Shown here: positions 60,971 through 64,000 of the stretch, piece by piece
Position numbering within the stretch: position 1 is the stretch's first letter
How the letters are laid out: each line of letters begins with the position of its first letter
NCBI RefSeq assembly: GCF_022637455.1
Contig: NZ_CP093341.1
Location: forward strand, 3,224,001-3,288,000
DNA: 64,000 bases
Origin: Lysobacter sp. S4-A87
Lineage (GTDB): Bacteria; Pseudomonadota; Gammaproteobacteria; Xanthomonadales; Xanthomonadaceae
Direction of reading: 5' to 3'
Program-made: the position numbers and the translations under genes
The notes under the pieces: model-generated
Told to the model about the DNA's origin: nothing
Databases searched by the model: none
The model's input: the letters and a program-made list of their open reading frames with translations, nothing else

Positions 60971-62986
60971 TTACTGCTGGGGGACATGACCCATCGGGGC
61001 CGCTTCTCGGCTGTCGGCCACTTCTGACCGCAGCAGCGACTCCAGGCGGTTGAGCTCGTCTTCCCAGTAATGCTGACGCAGCAGAACCCACTGATGGATG
61101 CGCGGCATGCCCGGTTTGCCCGCCGTATCGTCCCGAAGGGGCCGCATGCGGTACCGCACGATGTGCGGCAGGGCTGTTGCCGCGCCGCAATGGGTCGCCA
61201 GCATTCCAGCTTGTCCAAAGACCTGTGCTGCATGCCGTTCGAAACGCAGGCCGTCGTTGAAGGAATCCAGCGAATTGCGGCAATGACCCCGATGCAATGC
61301 CAGCAATCCGGACAGCTGGCTGAGCCTGTTCGACTCCATTGGCTCCGGGGCCGGGTGGCGCCGGGCTGCGGCCACGAGGCGCTCGTAGGCGCCGTCCAGG
61401 CCATCGCACGCAGGTGCGGGTGCTTCGAGCTTGTCGCGTAACCAGTGGTGCACCAGGTCCTTGCCGACACCGGTCCGTTCAATGGTGCTTTCGGCTGCCG
61501 TCAACGTCGCCGGGCGCACCGAGCCAACGGCACATTCGGCATCGATGAGATTCAACGCGTACTGGACCTCGGTCGTGTCCAGACGTGGACGCAGTCGGGC
61601 AACCGCCTTTTCGGGATGGCCATTGTCCAGCTCCAATGCAGCCGCATACGCCTGTGCCCGAGCAGATGCAGGGAAGTGCTCCGCCCACGACATGCCCAAT
61701 CGCTGCGGGTCACCCCATAGCGAAGCGCGCGAGTGGGTTATCAGGGCAATCGTGCCGAGCAGGACGATCGCCGTTGCGCTTCGCCCGGCAAGCCACTTGC
61801 CAGGCGCGGTCAACCAAATGCCCAGAGGCCATCCCAGGAACAGCGCGGGCAGGTAGTTGCGATGCTCGAAGTACAACTCCAGAGGATAGGAGGTGCTCTC
61901 CACCAGGTGGCCGCAGAGGAAGAACAGGATGCCGGCGGCGACGGCGGGCGTCCGCTTGCGGTACCGCCAGGCGGTTGCGGCACAGGCCAGGACCGCGACG
62001 AGCGCCGGCAGGGAGCTCGACGGACTCCAAAGGCTCGTGGAGACGGCAAAATCGTCGGCGAACAGGCCGCGCGAATGGACAACCGGCCTGAGCAGGAGCC
62101 AGACGTAATCGCACAGCGCGCGCGGTTCGGTCAGCAGTCGCTGGCCGACGGTCCAGGGCCGTCCAAACGTGTCGCCCCAGTGCCAGATGCCGATCCAGGT
62201 CAACCACAGAACGATCGCTGCCGTTGGCAACCACAGCAGCCCCAGCCGCGCGGGTGCAGGCAGCTGCGAGTTCCGCTGGTTCGCCGGGCGGTCCAGCACC
62301 GTGACCTGCAGTACGAGCAGCAGCGCGGGCAGAAGGAAGCCATTGGCCTTGCTCAAGCCGGCGAGCAGTCCGCAGCCCATCACCGAGACCAATGCCAGCA
62401 GCGAGCCCTTGCGGTGGAAGCCGGCGCTGAAGGCATCGTTGGCGCGATACCACAGCGCGATCCCGATCAGCACGAAGGTGACCGGCAGCATCGCATGGCG
62501 CTGGATCACGTATGCGACGGTCGATACCCAGAGCGGATGCAGGCACCACAGCGCCGCGCCAAGCAGTGCGGCGGCGCGGGCGTGTGCCTCTCCGAGTTGG
62601 ACGCGGCGCCCGGACTGCAACAACACGCCCGCCAGCAGGACACCATTGAGCAGGTGGACGAGCAGGTTGGTCCGCTTGAACGGATACGGGTCCGCCGGCC
62701 AGTTGCTGGCATCGATGAGGAAGCTCAGGGTCGACACGGGGCGACCGGTCGGGTCAGCGATGCCGGAAGTTGCGTAACGCAGGAGGCTCGGCCAATCCGC
62801 GATCGGACCATAACGCCCCAGCGCCGGCAGATTGGCGAAGTCGTCGAAAAGAAAGCCGCCCTGCAGCGCGGGCAGGAATACAACTGCAGCCAATGCAACG
62901 AGCGCGATCGATGCAGCAACGACTGCACGGGTGGAATCAAACCAGCGCGGTGTCATCGGCGACGAGGGAAGCTCAGAGGCGGCCAT
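60971..62986 (-). CDS. GT-C-like multi-pass membrane glycosyltransferase with periplasmic C-terminal domain
   Basis: This 671-aa protein has about 11-12 hydrophobic segments in the first 410 residues, then a soluble 260-residue helical tail that looks TPR-like. The first loop after the N-terminal helix reads ALQGGFLFDDFANLP, matching the acidic catalytic motif of GT-C enzymes such as TMTC and O-mannosyltransferases. LELYFEHRNYLPALFLG lies near the end of the membrane domain. It would use a lipid-linked sugar on the periplasmic side. It lies upstream of pilA. A second, related gene overlaps its start. Confidence 0.68.
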   Translation of the reverse strand: MAASELPSSPMTPRWFDSTRAVVAASIALVALAAVVFLPALQGGFLFDDFANLPALGRYGPIADWPSLLRYATSGIADPTGRPVSTLSFLIDASNWPADPYPFKRTNLLVHLLNGVLLAGVLLQSGRRVQLGEAHARAAALLGAALWCLHPLWVSTVAYVIQRHAMLPVTFVLIGIALWYRANDAFSAGFHRKGSLLALVSVMGCGLLAGLSKANGFLLPALLLVLQVTVLDRPANQRNSQLPAPARLGLLWLPTAAIVLWLTWIGIWHWGDTFGRPWTVGQRLLTEPRALCDYVWLLLRPVVHSRGLFADDFAVSTSLWSPSSSLPALVAVLACAATAWRYRKRTPAVAAGILFFLCGHLVESTSYPLELYFEHRNYLPALFLGWPLGIWLTAPGKWLAGRSATAIVLLGTIALITHSRASLWGDPQRLGMSWAEHFPASARAQAYAAALELDNGHPEKAVARLRPRLDTTEVQYALNLIDAECAVGSVRPATLTAAESTIERTGVGKDLVHHWLRDKLEAPAPACDGLDGAYERLVAAARRHPAPEPMESNRLSQLSGLLALHRGHCRNSLDSFNDGLRFERHAAQVFGQAGMLATHCGAATALPHIVRYRMRPLRDDTAGKPGMPRIHQWVLLRQHYWEDELNRLESLLRSEVADSREAAPMGHVPQQ

Positions 62987-64000
62987 TGTCAGGGGCGCTG
63001 GCTGGAGGTGCAGCGAGAATGCGCGAGATCTCGGCCAGCTCAGTAGTCAGGTGTCCATCACCGTTCATCGATTCCAGTCGCGCCTTGAGCGCCAGCCCTT
63101 CGCGGCGGTTGGCGGGGGAGCCGGAATCCAGCAGGACCTTTGTCAGATTGGCGATGTATTGGCTGTTGCGCGGTTCGCGAGATGTTGCAAATCGAAGCAG
63201 TCTGATTGCGAAATCTGGATCATGCAGCACGTTCTGCGCGTAGTTTCCGTAGATCGCGTGCACCGGTGCACTGGTCGGGTAGCGGGACAGAAGCGCGTTG
63301 AGCGTCGCCTGCAACTCGGACTCATTCCAAGTGCACTGTCCGACGATGCTGCAGTTCACCAGCGCGTGTGTTGCGCTCAGGGTGTCCGGGCCGGCATCTG
63401 ACCGCAGTGTCAGCTTACGTCGTAGTTGGGACCAGAGTTCGGGGGAAATTGGTCGCTGACTGCGCCCGTCCATGATCAGCAACGCCTGTTCGCCCATGGC
63501 ATTGGTCCTGCTGATGTCGGCGACATGCTCAAACTCGCGTCGCGCCATCGACCATTGCGGCGTTTGAGGATCGTTGCCTGCGCTCCTGAGCAGGGCTTCG
63601 CCGAGGTAGTACGAAGCACGCGGCGAGTCGGCGTTGCGAGTCGCCAGCTCCAGCGGGAGGCGCTGCGGGTTGCCCCAGGCCATGACCTGGAGCGAGCAGA
63701 GGAAAGCAAGCGCGATCAGCGGCATGGCGACGACGACCTGGCGAACGCCGGGGCTGAGCCGGGTGGTCGCCCACGACAAGGGCTGCACCAGGGCCAGCAG
63801 GACTCCCAGCAACGCCAGGTAGTTGCGGTGCTCGAATGCCAGTTCCAGCGCGGGAATATTGCTCGTGAGGCCGTGCGCCACCAGGAACCACCCCAGTCCG
63901 AATCCAACCATGGGCCAGCGGCGTCGACTGGCAATTGCCACGATCGCCAGTCCGGCCAGCAGCATCGCAGACCAGGCGGTTGCCGGCGGCGCGAAAAGCC
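62973..64000 (-). CDS. Second GT-C-like membrane protein, 5' part beyond window
   Basis: The frame is open to the right edge, so the N-terminus is missing. The visible 342 residues contain helices (MLLAGLAIVAIASRR, GFGLGWFLVAHGL), LELAFEHRNYLALLGVLLA, another helix (VVAMPLIALAFLCSLQVMAW) and a helical C-terminal region with TPR-like spacing (SPRASYYLGEALLRSAGN, YIANLTKVLLDSGSPANRREGLALKARLESM). The EHRNYL segment matches the gene that follows, so the two are paralogues in tandem. The stop lies 14 bases inside the next gene. Confidence 0.65.
   Translation of the reverse strand, partial: LFAPPATAWSAMLLAGLAIVAIASRRRWPMVGFGLGWFLVAHGLTSNIPALELAFEHRNYLALLGVLLALVQPLSWATTRLSPGVRQVVVAMPLIALAFLCSLQVMAWGNPQRLPLELATRNADSPRASYYLGEALLRSAGNDPQTPQWSMARREFEHVADISRTNAMGEQALLIMDGRSQRPISPELWSQLRRKLTLRSDAGPDTLSATHALVNCSIVGQCTWNESELQATLNALLSRYPTSAPVHAIYGNYAQNVLHDPDFAIRLLRFATSREPRNSQYIANLTKVLLDSGSPANRREGLALKARLESMNGDGHLTTELAEISRILAAPPASAPDNGRL

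Overview
The window comes from a high-GC Gammaproteobacterium, most likely of the family Xanthomonadaceae/Lysobacteraceae (Lysobacter or Luteimonas-like). This rests on gene order (glyA-nrdR-ribD ... ribE-ribBA-ribH-nusB-thiL; a dcw cluster without murD between mraY and ftsW; lpxC-dciA-M23 peptidase-secA-mutT/thiE-coaE-pilDCB), on protein character, and on short intergenic palindromes typical of the family. It is ordinary chromosome. I see no rRNA, tRNA, CRISPR array, prophage or insertion sequence.

Layout. 1-2.4 kb: end of the type II secretion secretin gene followed by two overlapping glycosyltransferase-like genes. 2.4-7.4 kb, minus strand: purine permease, pyrF, ettA, and a lipid A hydroxylase-like gene. 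7.6-15.7 kb, plus strand: glyA, nrdR, ribD, a methyltransferase, an FMN riboswitch, then ribE, ribBA, ribH, nusB and thiL. 15.7-21.1 kb, minus strand: FAD oxidase, small lipoprotein, a DUF2950/DUF3300 pair and a metallo-beta-lactamase-fold lipoprotein. 21.3-24 kb: a histidine kinase and two receiver-only regulators. 24-26.1 kb, minus strand: a small monooxygenase-like protein, yraN and lpoA. 26.2-27.6 kb: rsmI and the RNase P RNA gene rnpB, the latter boxed in by a long inverted repeat.

28.1-45.3 kb is the division and cell-wall (dcw) cluster: mraZ, rsmH, ftsL, ftsI, murE, murF, mraY, ftsW, murG, murC, ddl, ftsQ, ftsA, ftsZ and lpxC. Almost every junction from mraZ to ftsA is a 1-17 nt overlap, so the cluster looks translationally coupled. 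45.5-51.6 kb: dciA, a LytM-type peptidase, secA, a Nudix-ThiE fusion and coaE. 51.7-55.6 kb, minus strand: the type IV pilus genes pilD, pilC and pilB.

From 55.7 kb to the end is the most accessory-looking part. A glycosyltransferase with a membrane tail, two methyltransferases and a PF03706-type membrane protein (plus strand) are followed by a GT4 glycosyltransferase, a type IV pilin gene (pilA) and two tandem GT-C-like membrane proteins (minus strand). Their placement between pilB and pilA suggests a sugar-assembly and pilin-glycosylation module. This is inference.

Regulatory features of note: an FMN riboswitch followed by a terminator hairpin and a 20-codon leader ORF whose path crosses a hairpin hiding the ribE ribosome binding site; a 44-bp inverted repeat around rnpB; a structured secA leader; an AT-rich convergent region after lpxC; a 19-codon ORF that exactly fills the murG-murC gap; and a likely sigma-54 promoter before pilA.
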